Source: Streptomyces canus
GTDB taxonomy: Bacteria; Actinomycetota; Actinomycetes; Streptomycetales; Streptomycetaceae
Assembly: GCF_030815415.1 (NCBI RefSeq)
Contig: NZ_JAUSWW010000001.1
Location: forward strand, 9,176,001 to 9,240,000
Direction: 5' to 3'
Length of the DNA: 64,000 nucleotides
Below the pieces are notes generated by a model. It made no database searches and was not told the DNA's origin. It saw only the letters and a program-made list of their open reading frames with translations. This document shows positions 16,913 to 31,412 of this stretch, one piece after another. The first letter of the stretch is position 1. Each line of letters begins with the position of its first letter. The translations under genes and the position numbers were made by a program.

Positions 16913-17998
16913 CTATTCCTGCGTGTGGCGCACGCACTCCGCGACGACCTCCCGCAGGCTCCCGGTCCGCGCCATCAGCTCCCGCTGGATGCGCGCGCCG
17001 TTCCCGCGCCGCAGCAGCTCGGCACAGCCTTCCTGCGCCCGCTCGAGGTCGCCGGTCTCGGCCAGTGCGTCGCCGACGTGGTCGAGCAGTGCCCGGACGA
17101 CCGTCTCCGCGGGCAGCCGTCGCATGGTCGCCGGATGCAGCAGCTCCTCCGTCAGGCCCGACCGGGCGGCCCGCCAGGCGGCCAGCCGCAGCAGGCTCAC
17201 ACTGTGGCCCGACGGCTTGCGGCCCGCGCGCCACTCACGCGCCGACGTCTCGACGAGGCCGCGGGCGAGGGTGGCGATGAGCGCGGCGGTGGACGCGTGC
17301 AGACAGACGTCCGCGACCCGGAGCTCCACCGTCGGGTACTGCCGGGACAGCCGCGCGTCGAAGTAGACCATGGCCTCGTCGAGGATCACACCGGTCGCCA
17401 CCATGTCCGCCACCCGCCGGTGATAGCGCTCGGCCGAGCCGAACACCTCGGTCGGACCGGTCGAGGGCCACCGCTGCCACACCCGACTGCGATAACTGCT
17501 GTATCGCGTGTCCTCGCCCTGCCAGAAGGGGGAGTTGGCACTCAGTGCCGCCAGCACCGGCAGCCAGGGCTGCATCTGGTCGATCACGCCGACGCCCTCG
17601 TCGTCGGACTCGACGGATACATGGACATGACATCCCAGGACGAGATCATTGCTGGTGATGCCGTACTGCTCCGCCATCCACTGATAGCGCCGCCCCATGG
17701 CGACCGTGGGGCTGACGGGCAGCGGCGACGTCGCGAGCGCGGCGACGGCACAGCCGATCTCCCCGGCGTGCCGGGCCGCCTCCTTGCGGCAGCGGACGAT
17801 CTCCGCGGCGAGTTCCGCCATCTTTGACTGGGGATGGGTGGCGAACTCGAGCATTTGGCTGTGGAGTTCCTTTTCGAACACGTCACCGTTCGTGCCGTCG
17901 TGCGCGGCACGGGCGAGCACCGCGGCCGACAGTGCTCGTGGTTCGCCGGTCTCCGGGGCGACCAGGAGGAGCTCCTCCTCCACTCCTACGGTGCGCAC
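16913..17998 (-). CDS. Carboxylate-amine ligase, YbdK / glutamate-cysteine ligase type 2
   Basis: A 361-aa ATP-dependent ligase of the GCS2 family. It opens with RTVGVEEELLLVAPETGEPR, the N-terminal metal/ATP-site signature, followed by EKELHSQMLEFATHPQ, LGCHVHVSVESDDEGV and LSANSPFWQGEDTRYSSYRS. Escherichia coli YbdK has weak glutamate-cysteine ligase activity; the natural substrates in actinomycetes, which use mycothiol, are unknown. ATG 17998 matches the expected family start. It lies directly upstream of the alpha-glucan genes on the same strand with 60 bp between, but functional linkage is not shown. Confidence 0.9.
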   Translation of the reverse strand: MRTVGVEEELLLVAPETGEPRALSAAVLARAAHDGTNGDVFEKELHSQMLEFATHPQSKMAELAAEIVRCRKEAARHAGEIGCAVAALATSPLPVSPTVAMGRRYQWMAEQYGITSNDLVLGCHVHVSVESDDEGVGVIDQMQPWLPVLAALSANSPFWQGEDTRYSSYRSRVWQRWPSTGPTEVFGSAERYHRRVADMVATGVILDEAMVYFDARLSRQYPTVELRVADVCLHASTAALIATLARGLVETSAREWRAGRKPSGHSVSLLRLAAWRAARSGLTEELLHPATMRRLPAETVVRALLDHVGDALAETGDLERAQEGCAELLRRGNGARIQRELMARTGSLREVVAECVRHTQE

Positions 17999-18058
17999 GT
18001 GAAGCCGCCCTTCTGCCGTGACGAGGTCGTACGCCCCGACTGCCCACCAGACGGCTGA

Positions 18059-20260
18059 TCACACAGGCGACAGCCATACGGTTGCGAGCGGCGGCAGCGT
18101 GAGCCGTACGACACCGTCCTCCGGTTTCACCGGGTCGGGACAGGTGACGGCACCGCCGCCGTAGCGTTCCGCGTCGGTGTTGAGGACCTCCTGCCAGGCG
18201 GGGACGTCCCCCGGGACGCCGAGGCGGTAGTCGTGGCGGACGACGGGGGAGAAGTTCGAGACGGCGAGGAGAGGGGTTCCTTCGGCGTCGAAGCGCAGGA
18301 AGGCGAAGACGTTGTCGTCGGCCGCGTCTCCCACGATCCACCGGAAGCCGTCAGGGCTCGTGTCCCGCTGCCACAGAGCGGGCGTCGCGCGGTAGACGGT
18401 GTTGAGGTCGCGGACCAGGTCCCGCACCCCGCGATGATCGGGCTCGGCGCCGTAGCCGGGGTCGAGGAGCCACCAGTCCGGGCCGTGTGCCTCGGACCAT
18501 TCGGCGCCCTGGGCGAACTCCTGGCCCATGAAGAGGAGTTGTTTGCCGGGGTGGGCCCACATGAAGGCGAGGTAGGCGCGGTGGGTGGCGCGCTGCTGCC
18601 ACCAGTCGCCGGGCATCTTCGACACCAGGGACTGCTTGCCGTGGACGACTTCGTCGTGGGAGATCGGCAGGACGAAGTTCTCGCTGTAGGCGTACACCAT
18701 GGAGAAGGTCATCTCGTGGTGGTGGTACTTGCGGTGCACCGGCTCGTGCTGGATATAGCCCAGGGAGTCGTGCATCCAGCCCATGTTCCACTTCAGGCCG
18801 AAGCCCAGACCGCCGCTCTCCGTGGGCCGCGTCACCCCGCCCCACGCGGTGGACTCCTCGGCGATCGTCATGACCCCCGGCACCCGCCGGTACACGGTCG
18901 CGTTCATCTCCTGGAGGAACGCCATCGCGTCCAGATCCTCGCGCCCGCCGAACACATTGGGCGTCCACTGACCGGAGTCGCGCGAGTAGTCGAGGTAGAG
19001 CATCGAGGCGACCGCGTCCACCCGCAGCCCGTCGATGTGGAACTCCTCGCACCAGTAGACGGCGTTGGCGACCAGGAAGTTGCGCACCTCGACCCGGCCG
19101 AAGTCGAACTCGTACGTCCCCCAGTCCGGATGCTCGGCCCGCCGCCAGTCTCCCGGCTCGTACAGCGGCTCCCCGTCGAACCGCCCCAACGCCCAGTCGT
19201 CCTTGGGGAAATGAGCGGGCACCCAGTCCATGATCACGCCGAGACCGGCGCGGTGCAGCGCTTCGACGAGGTACTTGAAGTCGTCCGGTGAGCCGAGCCG
19301 GGCCGTCGGCGCGTAGAACCCGGTCACCTGGTAGCCCCAGGAGCCGCTGAAGGGGTGATGGGCGACCGGCATCAGCTCGACGTGGGTGAAGCCCAGGCCC
19401 TTGACGTAGGCCGGGAGCTGGTCGGCGAGTTGACGGTACGTCAGTCCCGGTCGCCAGGACGGCAGATGGACCTCGTACACGGAGAACGGCGCCTCGTGCA
19501 CGGGGACGTCGCCCCGGTGCGCCATCCACTCGGCGTCGTCCCACTCGTAGTGCGACACGGTCACGATCGACGCGGTGTCGGGAGGGACCTCGGCGCGGCG
19601 GGCCATCGGGTCGGCCTTCAGGAAGCGGTCGCCGTGCCGGGAGGTGATCTCGAACTTGTACCGGGCGCCCTCGCCGATGCCCGGCAGGAACAGCTCCCAC
19701 ACCCCGGACGCGCCGAGGGACCGCATCGGGAACGCCGTCCCGTCCCAGCAGGTGAACTCCCCGGCGACCCGCACGCCCTGCGCGTTGGGCGCCCACACCG
19801 TGAAACGGGTGCCGGTCACGCCCTGGTGGGTCATCGGCTCGGCGCCGAGCGCCTTCCACAGCTCCTCGTGCCGTCCCTCACGGATGAGATGCAGATCGAC
19901 GTCACCGAGGGCGGGCAGGAAGCGGTACGGGTCGTGCACTTCCTGCGCGTCGTCCTCGTAGGAGACCAGCAGGGTGTACGGGGGAATCGCCTCCAGCGGG
20001 AGTACGCCGGAGAAGAGACCGTCACCCTCGGAGGAGAGTCCGCTGCGCTCTCCCCCGACGACCACGTCCACCGCACGGGCGAAGGGACGCAGCGTCCGGA
20101 AGGCGATCCCGCCCGGCACCGGATGGGCGCCGAGCAGGGAGTGCGGGTCGTGATGGGCGCCCGACAGCAACCGCGCGCGGTCGGCGGGGTCCAGGGGAGG
20201 TGCGGCACGGCAGGGGCGTGGGCCGCCGGCCTCGGGAGGTGTGGTGTCGCGCAGTGCCAT
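18059..20260 (-). CDS. glgB: 1,4-alpha-glucan branching enzyme
   Basis: A 733-aa GH13 enzyme that adds alpha-1,6 branches to linear glucan in the cytoplasm. An N-terminal beta domain and CBM48-like domain (VWAPNAQGVRVAGEFTCWDG) precede the barrel. The catalytic nucleophile is D415 in GLRVDAVASML, the acid/base E468 in TIAEEST, and the stabilising Asp sits in ISHDEVVHGK. The ATG at 20260 has GAGAGGAG that overlaps the stop of the maltokinase gene, so the two are translationally coupled. It is the last gene of the glgE-treS-mak-glgB run. In the GlgE pathway GlgB branches the maltose-extended polymer. Confidence 0.95.
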   Translation of the reverse strand: MALRDTTPPEAGGPRPCRAAPPLDPADRARLLSGAHHDPHSLLGAHPVPGGIAFRTLRPFARAVDVVVGGERSGLSSEGDGLFSGVLPLEAIPPYTLLVSYEDDAQEVHDPYRFLPALGDVDLHLIREGRHEELWKALGAEPMTHQGVTGTRFTVWAPNAQGVRVAGEFTCWDGTAFPMRSLGASGVWELFLPGIGEGARYKFEITSRHGDRFLKADPMARRAEVPPDTASIVTVSHYEWDDAEWMAHRGDVPVHEAPFSVYEVHLPSWRPGLTYRQLADQLPAYVKGLGFTHVELMPVAHHPFSGSWGYQVTGFYAPTARLGSPDDFKYLVEALHRAGLGVIMDWVPAHFPKDDWALGRFDGEPLYEPGDWRRAEHPDWGTYEFDFGRVEVRNFLVANAVYWCEEFHIDGLRVDAVASMLYLDYSRDSGQWTPNVFGGREDLDAMAFLQEMNATVYRRVPGVMTIAEESTAWGGVTRPTESGGLGFGLKWNMGWMHDSLGYIQHEPVHRKYHHHEMTFSMVYAYSENFVLPISHDEVVHGKQSLVSKMPGDWWQQRATHRAYLAFMWAHPGKQLLFMGQEFAQGAEWSEAHGPDWWLLDPGYGAEPDHRGVRDLVRDLNTVYRATPALWQRDTSPDGFRWIVGDAADDNVFAFLRFDAEGTPLLAVSNFSPVVRHDYRLGVPGDVPAWQEVLNTDAERYGGGAVTCPDPVKPEDGVVRLTLPPLATVWLSPV

Positions 20261-20264
20261 GGCT

Positions 20265-21630
20265 TCAGGCTCCTCTCACGGCGAGACGCTCGATCGCCGC
20301 CATCGGCACGGGCAGCCAGTCGGGACGGTGCCGGGCCTCGTACAGGACTTCGTACACGGCGCGGTCCGTCTCATAGGCGCGCAGCAGACCGTGCTTCTTG
20401 CGCGGGTCCCACCCGGCGAGCGAGGCGTACCCCGCGCAGTAGGCCTCACGGCAGCGGCGCGCCCACTCCGGACGCCAGGGGCGGCGCTGGCGGGCGGCGT
20501 AGTCGAAGGAGCGCAGCATGCCGGCGACGTCCCGCACGGGGGAGTGGGTGCTGCGGCGCTCGGCGAGGGGACGGGACGGCTCACCCTCGAAGTCGATCAC
20601 GAACCACTCGCGGCCGGCCCGCAGCACCTGCCCCAGGTGCAGATCACCGTGGATGCGCTGGGCGGGCGGACCGGGATCGCAGGTGGTGAGCGCGGCGAAC
20701 GCGGTCTGCAGCGCCGGGACATACGGCTGGAGCGCCGGTACGCAGTGCGCGGCGGCACCGAGCCGCTCGGTCATCGCGGCCGCCGTCCGGCCGTTCTCGG
20801 CGTGTGCCAGGGCCGGGAACGCCGAGGCCAGCGCGAGGTGCACCTCCGCCGTGGCCTGCCCGAGTTCGTGGGCCTTGGCGGTGAAGTCGTCGCCGGAGGC
20901 AAGGGCCTGCAGAGCCAGTGTCCAGCCGTCGGACGCATCGGGCAGGAAGGGCTGGAGCACCCCGAGCGTCGCCTCCTGCGGCTGGGTCGTGCGGAACCAG
21001 GCGACCGGCGCGGGCACCCGACGGCAGCCCTGCCCGGCCAGTGCGCCCGGCACCTCCAGGTCGGGGTTGACGCCGGGCTGGATCCGCCGGAAGACCTTGA
21101 GGATGAAGGAGTCCCCGTACACCAGCGAGGAGTTGGACTGCTCGGCGTCCAGCATGCGCGGCGCGAGCCCCGCGGGCACGGATGCGGACGGGTCGACCTC
21201 GAAACGCAGGGGGCCCGCCGTGCCGGGGTGCCGCAGCCGCTCCAGGAGCAGCTGCGCGACCCGCGGGTCCTGGAGCGCGTCGTAGACCGTCAGACCGGCC
21301 AGCGGCCCTTCCTCCGCCCGCCCGATGAGGGCCCGGCCGAGACGCGGTGACAGATGCTTGCGTACGGCGAGCAGCAGTTGGTAGCAGTCGCCGGTCGCGG
21401 CGGTGGCGCCACCGGGGGCGGGGACGGGCGCGTGTCCGGTCTGCACCAGCAGGTGCAGACAGCCCGGGAACAGCTCCGTCATGGACAGCAGTGAGAGGTC
21501 CGTGACGGGGCCGGTCCTTGCCCGCGAACCAGCGCTGCCGGGGCAGCCACTCGCGCAGCAGCCCGGCGAGCGAGGCCATGGGCCCGGGGGCGGTCGTGCT
21601 GCCCGGGCGGGGGAATGCGGTCTTCGGCAT
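20265..21630 (-). pseudogene. mak: Maltokinase (Mak/Pep2), interrupted by a frameshift
   Basis: ATG 21630 has an excellent AAAGGAGG site and begins MPKTAFPRPG, then REWLPRQRWFAGKDRP, the family N-terminal cap. The frame then breaks at a run of four G residues (21507-21510, plus strand). With one base fewer it would continue VTDLSLLSMTELFPGCLHLL and run intact to the stop at 20265. Downstream are RIHGDLHLGQVL, the catalytic HGDxH motif, and VIDFEGEPSRPLAERR, the DFEG magnesium site. The whole would be about 455 aa, the usual length. Internal initiation at ATG 21482 would give a 405-aa product without the cap. Sequencing error cannot be excluded. Confidence 0.85.
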
Positions 21631-21658
21631 GGTGACGCCTCCTTTCACCGGCGGATGT

Positions 21659-25353
<3,695 letters not shown>

Positions 25354-25424
25354 GGGTCTCACCTCCGCCGTGCTCGAGGCCGGGCCCGTGGACCGGCCGG
25401 GGATCGAAGCTGCGCCGGAAGGGA

Positions 25425-25718
25425 CTACCTCCCCGCGGGGGTACGCAGGAGCCTCACCGGCGGACCCCGCCGGGCCAAGGCGGTCGGGCACACCTGCTCG
25501 TCCTGGTCGCTGAGATAGGGGTTCGTCCGCAGGTAGCGCTCGGCGGCGTCCGCGGCCTCCCGCGCACAGCGCTTCCCCATGAGCACGCAGAGGGTGTAGC
25601 CCGAGTCCTCGAAGGACGCCCGCGCCCCGCTATCGGCGGGGGAAGCCAGCATCACGCGTTCGCACGCCCGGTAACGCCGCAGTTGCCGGGCGACTTCGGC
25701 CTTGGCCGGTAGCAGCAT
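25425..25718 (-). CDS. Small DUF5133-like protein
   Basis: A 97-aa soluble protein starting MLLPAKAEVARQLRRYRACE, with a later GYTLCVLMGKRCAREAADAA and then AERYL. The combination of an MLLP-type start, an RY-containing helix and a YTLCVxxG segment matches the DUF5133 proteins common in Streptomyces. Function is unknown. ATG 25718 is preferred because GGAAGGTGA precedes it; a GTG four codons upstream is too close to that site. It ends about 70 bp before glgE on the same strand, so it could be the first cistron of the alpha-glucan operon. Confidence 0.65.
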   Translation of the reverse strand: MLLPAKAEVARQLRRYRACERVMLASPADSGARASFEDSGYTLCVLMGKRCAREAADAAERYLRTNPYLSDQDEQVCPTALARRGPPVRLLRTPAGR

Positions 25719-25944
25719 GGCGCCGTTCACCTTCCATGAAGAGTTTCACTCATGGTGCATGGGCGACGACGTAGCGTCTTGTTGGTTCTTCAACCATCTC
25801 GGTGGTCGCTCGTGTTGCACGAATGGCGTAGCACTCCCACAGTTGAGGTGACTCAGAAGCGATCACTGCTCACGCTGCGCGTTCGGGGCTCGTCCCGCCG
25901 GGGCGAGGAGGAGCGGGAGCTTCGCCGGTGAGGAGCCAACGACC

Positions 25945-26426
25945 ATGAAGACCGCAGTCCCCCGCTACTACCACCTCGATGTGGACGTCACCCCGGAACG
26001 GGTCGGCCAGGTCAGCCGGATTCTGGCCGCTCACCTCCGGTACTGGGACCTCGACATCCTGGTCGAGCCTGTCTGCCGCGGTGCCGAACTGCTGCTGAGG
26101 GCCATCGACGAGCACGCGACCGACAAGTTCACCTCGATCGAGATGTGGTGGAACGGCCAGCACCTCATCACGGCCGTCGGCGACAACGACCGTGAGCTGC
26201 GTCCGGACCAGGAACTGCGCGGATGTCTGGAGCACATCGCCGCGATGAGCGACGGCTGGGGGTGCTGCGCCACGGACACCGGCAGCAAGGTCATCTGGTT
26301 CTCGCAGCGCGCCCGGGCCGGCGGACGTGTCCCGCTGGTGCCGACGGCACCGGTGCCGAGCGTGGGCGAGGTGCTTCAGGTGCCCCGCGAGGAGCCGGTC
26401 GTGGGCGGCGTCCTGGAGGACGCCCG

Positions 26427-26430
<4 letters not shown>
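25945..26430 (+). CDS. ATP-binding (HATPase-like) regulatory protein coupled to glgX
   Basis: A 161-aa protein with a GHKL-like core. LVEPVCRGAELLLRAIDEHA aligns with the N box, but the usual Asn is replaced by Asp. LITAVGDNDREL resembles the G1 box and DGWGCCATDTGSKVIWFS the C-terminal strand. A proline-rich tail of about 30 residues follows. It resembles the single-domain ATPases of Streptomyces anti-sigma networks, though the altered N box may weaken catalysis. ATG 25945 has GAGGAGCC upstream. Its stop overlaps the glgX start (GTGA), so the two proteins are probably made together, an unusual partner for a debranching enzyme. Confidence 0.75.
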
Positions 26431-28574
<2,144 letters not shown>

Positions 28575-28600
28575 GAAGGTGGCGAGCGCGCCGGCCCGGC

Positions 28601-29404
28601 TCAGCGGGCGCGGCGCGCCGTCACCGTGAACCGAGCGCCGTCGGGATCGCGCAGCACGGCCTCGGTGCCGCCCTTCGACAGGACACTTCCGCCGTGCCGC
28701 TCCGCGGCCCGGGCGCAGGCATCGACGTCCGAGACGGCGAAGTGCACCTGCCAGTGCGGCCGAATGGTGGGGTCGGGCGCCGCGTCCAGCGCGCCGGACC
28801 GGATACGGGCCACGATGTCGCCCTCGCTGCGCAGCACGACCTCCCCACCCTCGTAGCGGACCTCGCAGCAGCCGGGACGGTCCGACGCCCAGTCGAGGAT
28901 CTCGCCGTAGAAGATGGCGGCGTCGAAGGCGTCGCGGGTGTGCAGTCTGATGAAGGTCGGGGCGGCGCGGCGCCACTTCCCCCAGTTGGCGACGAGCTCG
29001 CCCTCCCAGATCCCGAAGGTCGCCCCGTCCCGGTCGGCCAGCAGCGCCGCCCGCCCGGGCGGGAAGGAGAGCGGTCCGACGGCGGCCGTGCCGCCCCGCT
29101 CCTGCACCCGCGCCACGACCTCGTCCGCGCTGCGCACGGCGAAGTACGGCGTCCACGCCACCGCCATCTGCCACATCGTGGCGACCGCGGCGATTCCGGC
29201 CACCGGCGTCTCGTCCACCACGGCCATCCGGAACCGGTCGCCGAGCAGGGCCGGGCGCCATTCCCAGCCGAGGACGGCCGTGTAGAACGCCTCGGCGGCC
29301 TCCTGGTCCCGGGTGGTCAGGCTCACCCAGCAGGGGGCGCCGAACACGGCGTGCGTGGAGAAGACGTCCGTCGTGCCACCGGGTCGTCTGGAGTCGTGGT
29401 TCAT
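28601..29404 (-). CDS. Two-domain VOC (glyoxalase/bleomycin-resistance-like) protein
   Basis: A 267-aa protein with two tandem vicinal-oxygen-chelate modules. The first is residues about 17-135 (PCWVSLTTRDQEAAEAFYTA, then GWEWR, ending PPGRAALLADRDGATFGIWE). The second is about 145-262 (TFIRLHTRDAFDAAIFYGEI, then HFAVSDVDACARAAERHGG and LRDPDGARFTV). The family includes dioxygenases, isomerases and binding proteins, so the substrate is open. ATG 29404 fits the domain start. A strong SigB-type promoter on this strand lies 84 bp upstream, so it is likely a general-stress gene. Confidence 0.88.
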   Translation of the reverse strand: MNHDSRRPGGTTDVFSTHAVFGAPCWVSLTTRDQEAAEAFYTAVLGWEWRPALLGDRFRMAVVDETPVAGIAAVATMWQMAVAWTPYFAVRSADEVVARVQERGGTAAVGPLSFPPGRAALLADRDGATFGIWEGELVANWGKWRRAAPTFIRLHTRDAFDAAIFYGEILDWASDRPGCCEVRYEGGEVVLRSEGDIVARIRSGALDAAPDPTIRPHWQVHFAVSDVDACARAAERHGGSVLSKGGTEAVLRDPDGARFTVTARRAR

Positions 29405-29461
29405 GGCAGTCGCGTCCTGATCTCGCCGGCCGGCGGACACCGGTCCTCTACCAGTGTCCAA

Positions 29462-29476
29462 CCGGAACCGTTCCGG
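29462..29476. promoter_or_regulatory. Perfect 7-1-7 palindrome between VOC and ANTAR genes
   Basis: CCGGAAC-C-GTTCCGG is a perfect inverted repeat. It sits just downstream of the SigB-type -10 element of the VOC gene, a position suited to a repressor. The binding protein is unknown. Confidence 0.4.
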
Positions 29477-29487
29477 GCGCCTGTCGA

Positions 29488-29511
29488 GTACCCGGCGGAG
29501 GTGGCCGAAAC
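29488..29511 (-). promoter_or_regulatory. SigB-type promoter of the VOC gene
   Basis: On the minus strand GTTT (29511-29508) is followed after exactly 14 bases by GGGTAC (29493-29488). This matches the consensus GNNT-N14-16-GGGTA(C/T) reported for Streptomyces SigB. It points at the VOC gene, leaving a leader of roughly 75-80 bases. A SigB-family sigma gene lies 400 bp away. Confidence 0.7.
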
Positions 29512-29563
29512 GAGTGGTGTGTGCGCGGTGGCACTGGGCCGCTCGAGTGAGCAGGATGGTGGT

Positions 29564-29896
29564 ATGAGCGCGGAACGGGATGACTCCGGTGACGAGGCGA
29601 TCCGCATTTTCGAGCTGCAGGAAGAGGTCGAGCAGCTGAAGGAGGCCATGGTCTCGCACGCCGTTGTGGACCAGGCGATCGGCATGATGGTCGCGCTCGG
29701 GCGCGTGACCCCGGACGAGGGCTGGGCCGTCCTCAAGGACGTCTCCCAGCGCACCAACATCAAGCTGCGCAATGTCGCCGATCTGATGCTGATCTGGGGG
29801 CGGAACGGGGACCTGCCCCCGGAGATCCACGCCGAGCTGGAGGCGGCTCTCGACCGCCACGGACCGGCGCAGATCCCGGAGGCGTCCTCGGAGTGA
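29564..29896 (+). CDS. ANTAR domain protein
   Basis: A 110-aa protein. Residues about 10-30 are a short coiled coil (EAIRIFELQEEVEQLKEAM). Residues about 30-85 are an ANTAR domain (SHAVVDQAIGMMVALGRVTP, then GWAVLKDVSQRTNIKLRNVA), predicted to bind RNA antiterminator hairpins. No GAF or receiver domain is present, so its input must come from a partner. ATG 29564 is preceded by CAGGATGG. It converges on the sigma gene at 29907 with only 10 bp between the stops. The N-terminal ANTAR of the product at 8753-9601 is its nearest relative in the window. Confidence 0.88.
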   Translation: MSAERDDSGDEAIRIFELQEEVEQLKEAMVSHAVVDQAIGMMVALGRVTPDEGWAVLKDVSQRTNIKLRNVADLMLIWGRNGDLPPEIHAELEAALDRHGPAQIPEASSE

Positions 29897-29906
29897 CCTT
29901 CCGGCG

Positions 29907-30698
29907 TCAGCGGACCTCGGCCAGCAGCTCCTCACGGATCCGGTCGAAGCAGGCGCTGAGGAGCCGGGAGACGTGCATCTGGGAGATGCCCAGCTCCTCG
30001 GCTATGCGGCTCTGCGTCATGCCCTGGAAGAACCGCAGGTAGAGAATGGTCTGCTCGCGCTCGGGCAGGGCCCGCAGACAGGGGCTCACGGCGACGCGGT
30101 CCACGACCACGTCGAAGCGGGGGTCGGGGCCGCCGAGCGCGTCCCCCAGGGCGTACCCGTCGGTGCCGGGCATCTCCGCTTCCAGTGACAGCGCCGAGAA
30201 GCACTCCAGGGCCTCCATGCCGGCGCGCACCTCGTCCTCGGTGAGCTGGGCGCACTCGGCGAGCTCGGCGACGGTGGGGGCCCGCCCCGACGTGGTCTGG
30301 GACAGCTCCTTGAGGGCGGCGCGCACCCGGTTGCGCAGGTCCTGGACCCGGCGCGGTACGTGCAGCGTCCACAGGTGGTCGCGGAAGTGGCGTTTGATCT
30401 CGCCGGTCACGGTCGGCACTGCGTACGCCTCGAAGGCGTGGCCGCGCACGGGGTCGTAGTGGTCGACGGCCTTCACCAGGCCCAGGGCGGCCACCTGGTA
30501 CAGATCCTCCAGGGACTCGCCGCGGCCCTTGAAGCGGACCGCTATCCGCTCGGCCATCGGCAGCCACACCTCGACCAGTTCGTCCCGGAGCGCCTTGCGT
30601 TCCGGGCCGTCGGGCAGGGTGGCGAGGCGTGCGAAGGAAGCGGCGGTGTCGGGGGCGTCGTCGTGCGGATGTTGCTTCGTTCTGGTGGTGACGCGCAT
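29907..30698 (-). CDS. RNA polymerase sigma factor, SigB/SigF/SigG subfamily
   Basis: A 263-aa sigma factor paralogous to the one at 7867-8694. Region 2 has YQVAALGLVKAVDHYDPVRG and YAVPTVTGEIKRHFRDHLWT, and region 4 has GMTQSRIAEELGISQMHVSR. Both share the N-terminal block DDAPDTAxxFARLAxL. ATG 30698 is chosen because GGGAGGTGCGC precedes it; the frame stays open upstream but lacks homology. A SigB/SigF-like promoter (GTTTGA-N13-GGGAAT) is found about 125 bp upstream, which suggests autoregulation. No anti-sigma gene adjoins it directly. Confidence 0.95.
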   Translation of the reverse strand: MRVTTRTKQHPHDDAPDTAASFARLATLPDGPERKALRDELVEVWLPMAERIAVRFKGRGESLEDLYQVAALGLVKAVDHYDPVRGHAFEAYAVPTVTGEIKRHFRDHLWTLHVPRRVQDLRNRVRAALKELSQTTSGRAPTVAELAECAQLTEDEVRAGMEALECFSALSLEAEMPGTDGYALGDALGGPDPRFDVVVDRVAVSPCLRALPEREQTILYLRFFQGMTQSRIAEELGISQMHVSRLLSACFDRIREELLAEVR

Positions 30699-30822
30699 CG
30701 CGCGCACCTCCCTCAACGGTGCTGGGTGACAGACACCATGGGAGTCGCGCGCTCGGACCTGACGGAGGGCACCGGGGACGGCTCCCACGGACGTGCCTCC
30801 TGTCCGAAGCACTGACAAGCGG

Positions 30823-30847
30823 ATTCCCCGTGGAGGCGGCCTCAAAC
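30823..30847 (-). promoter_or_regulatory. SigB/SigF-like promoter of the sigma factor gene
   Basis: On the minus strand GTTTGA (30847-30842) and GGGAAT (30828-30823) are 13 bases apart, matching the broad SigB/SigF consensus GTTTaa-N12-15-GGG(A/T)A. It deviates from the strict Streptomyces GGGTA form. It lies in the 267-bp gap upstream of the sigma gene and points at it. Confidence 0.5.
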
Positions 30848-30934
30848 AATTCAGGACAATTCACTCAGAAAGACGCACGGACCGAAACCGTTCGCCTTCT
30901 CAGCGTGAGGGGCCTTGACCGTTCCTTGGGGTCA

Positions 30935-30958
30935 TTACCTCTGCTACAGAGCTAATCT
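30935..30958 (+). promoter_or_regulatory. MarR operator overlapping a leaderless promoter
   Basis: TTACCTCTG-CTA-CAGAGCTAA (30935-30955) is an inverted repeat with 8 of 9 positions matched. The -10-like hexamer TAATCT (30953-30958) overlaps its right end and is 7 bases from the GTG at 30966, which has no ribosome binding site. That is the pattern of a leaderless transcript blocked by its own MarR product. Confidence 0.65.
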
Positions 30959-30965
30959 CGACGGC

Positions 30966-31412
30966 GTGGAACAGGAGACCTTCCCGGAAGAGCTCGCCGA
31001 CGCGCTGGTCGGTGTCCAGCGGCTGATCCGGCGCCGGTTGCGCCGTGAGATGCCCGCACCGCAGTTGCGCGGCGCCGAGGTCGAACTGCTGCGGCTGGTC
31101 GTGGACCGGCCCGGCATCGGCATCTCGGACGCCGCCAGAGAGCTGTATCTGGCGGGCAATTCGGTGTCGACGCTCGTCAACCAGCTGGCCCGGCAGGGCT
31201 ACCTGGTCCGCGAGACCGACCCGGCCGACCGGCGTGCCGCCCGCCTGATGCCGACTCCCGCGGCCGAGGCGCGGCTCAGCGAGTGGCGCGAACGCCGAGC
31301 CGACCTCGTACGAGACCAAACGGCCCGGCTCGACGAGGCCGACCTGGAGACCCTGGCGGCGGCGATCCCGGCCCTGCGCCGCCTGGCCGACAACCTGGGG
31401 GAGGAACCGTGA
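30966..31412 (+). CDS. MarR family regulator of the adjoining ABC exporter
   Basis: A 148-aa winged-helix repressor. Residues about 35-100 hold the DNA-binding part (GAEVELLRLVVDRPGIGISD, ELYLAGNSVSTLVNQLARQG) and YLVRETDPADRRAARLMPT is the MarR wing with the DxRRxR-type signature. GTG 30966 is used because it is followed by the expected N-terminal helix and is preceded by a leaderless-type promoter and dyad. The stop overlaps the ABC ATPase start by four bases (GTGA), so repressor and exporter form one operon that is probably induced by an exported ligand. Confidence 0.9.
   Translation: MEQETFPEELADALVGVQRLIRRRLRREMPAPQLRGAEVELLRLVVDRPGIGISDAARELYLAGNSVSTLVNQLARQGYLVRETDPADRRAARLMPTPAAEARLSEWRERRADLVRDQTARLDEADLETLAAAIPALRRLADNLGEEP

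Noticed and set aside
25744..25767. GTTT-N14-GGGCGA upstream of the ATPase-like/glgX operon as a SigB promoter
   Set aside because: Spacing fits but the -10 half matches only in its GGG; too weak to claim.
30915..30941. TTGACC as the -35 of a conventional promoter for the MarR gene
   Set aside because: No acceptable -10 at 16-18 bases; the TAATCT seven bases before the GTG explains the start better.
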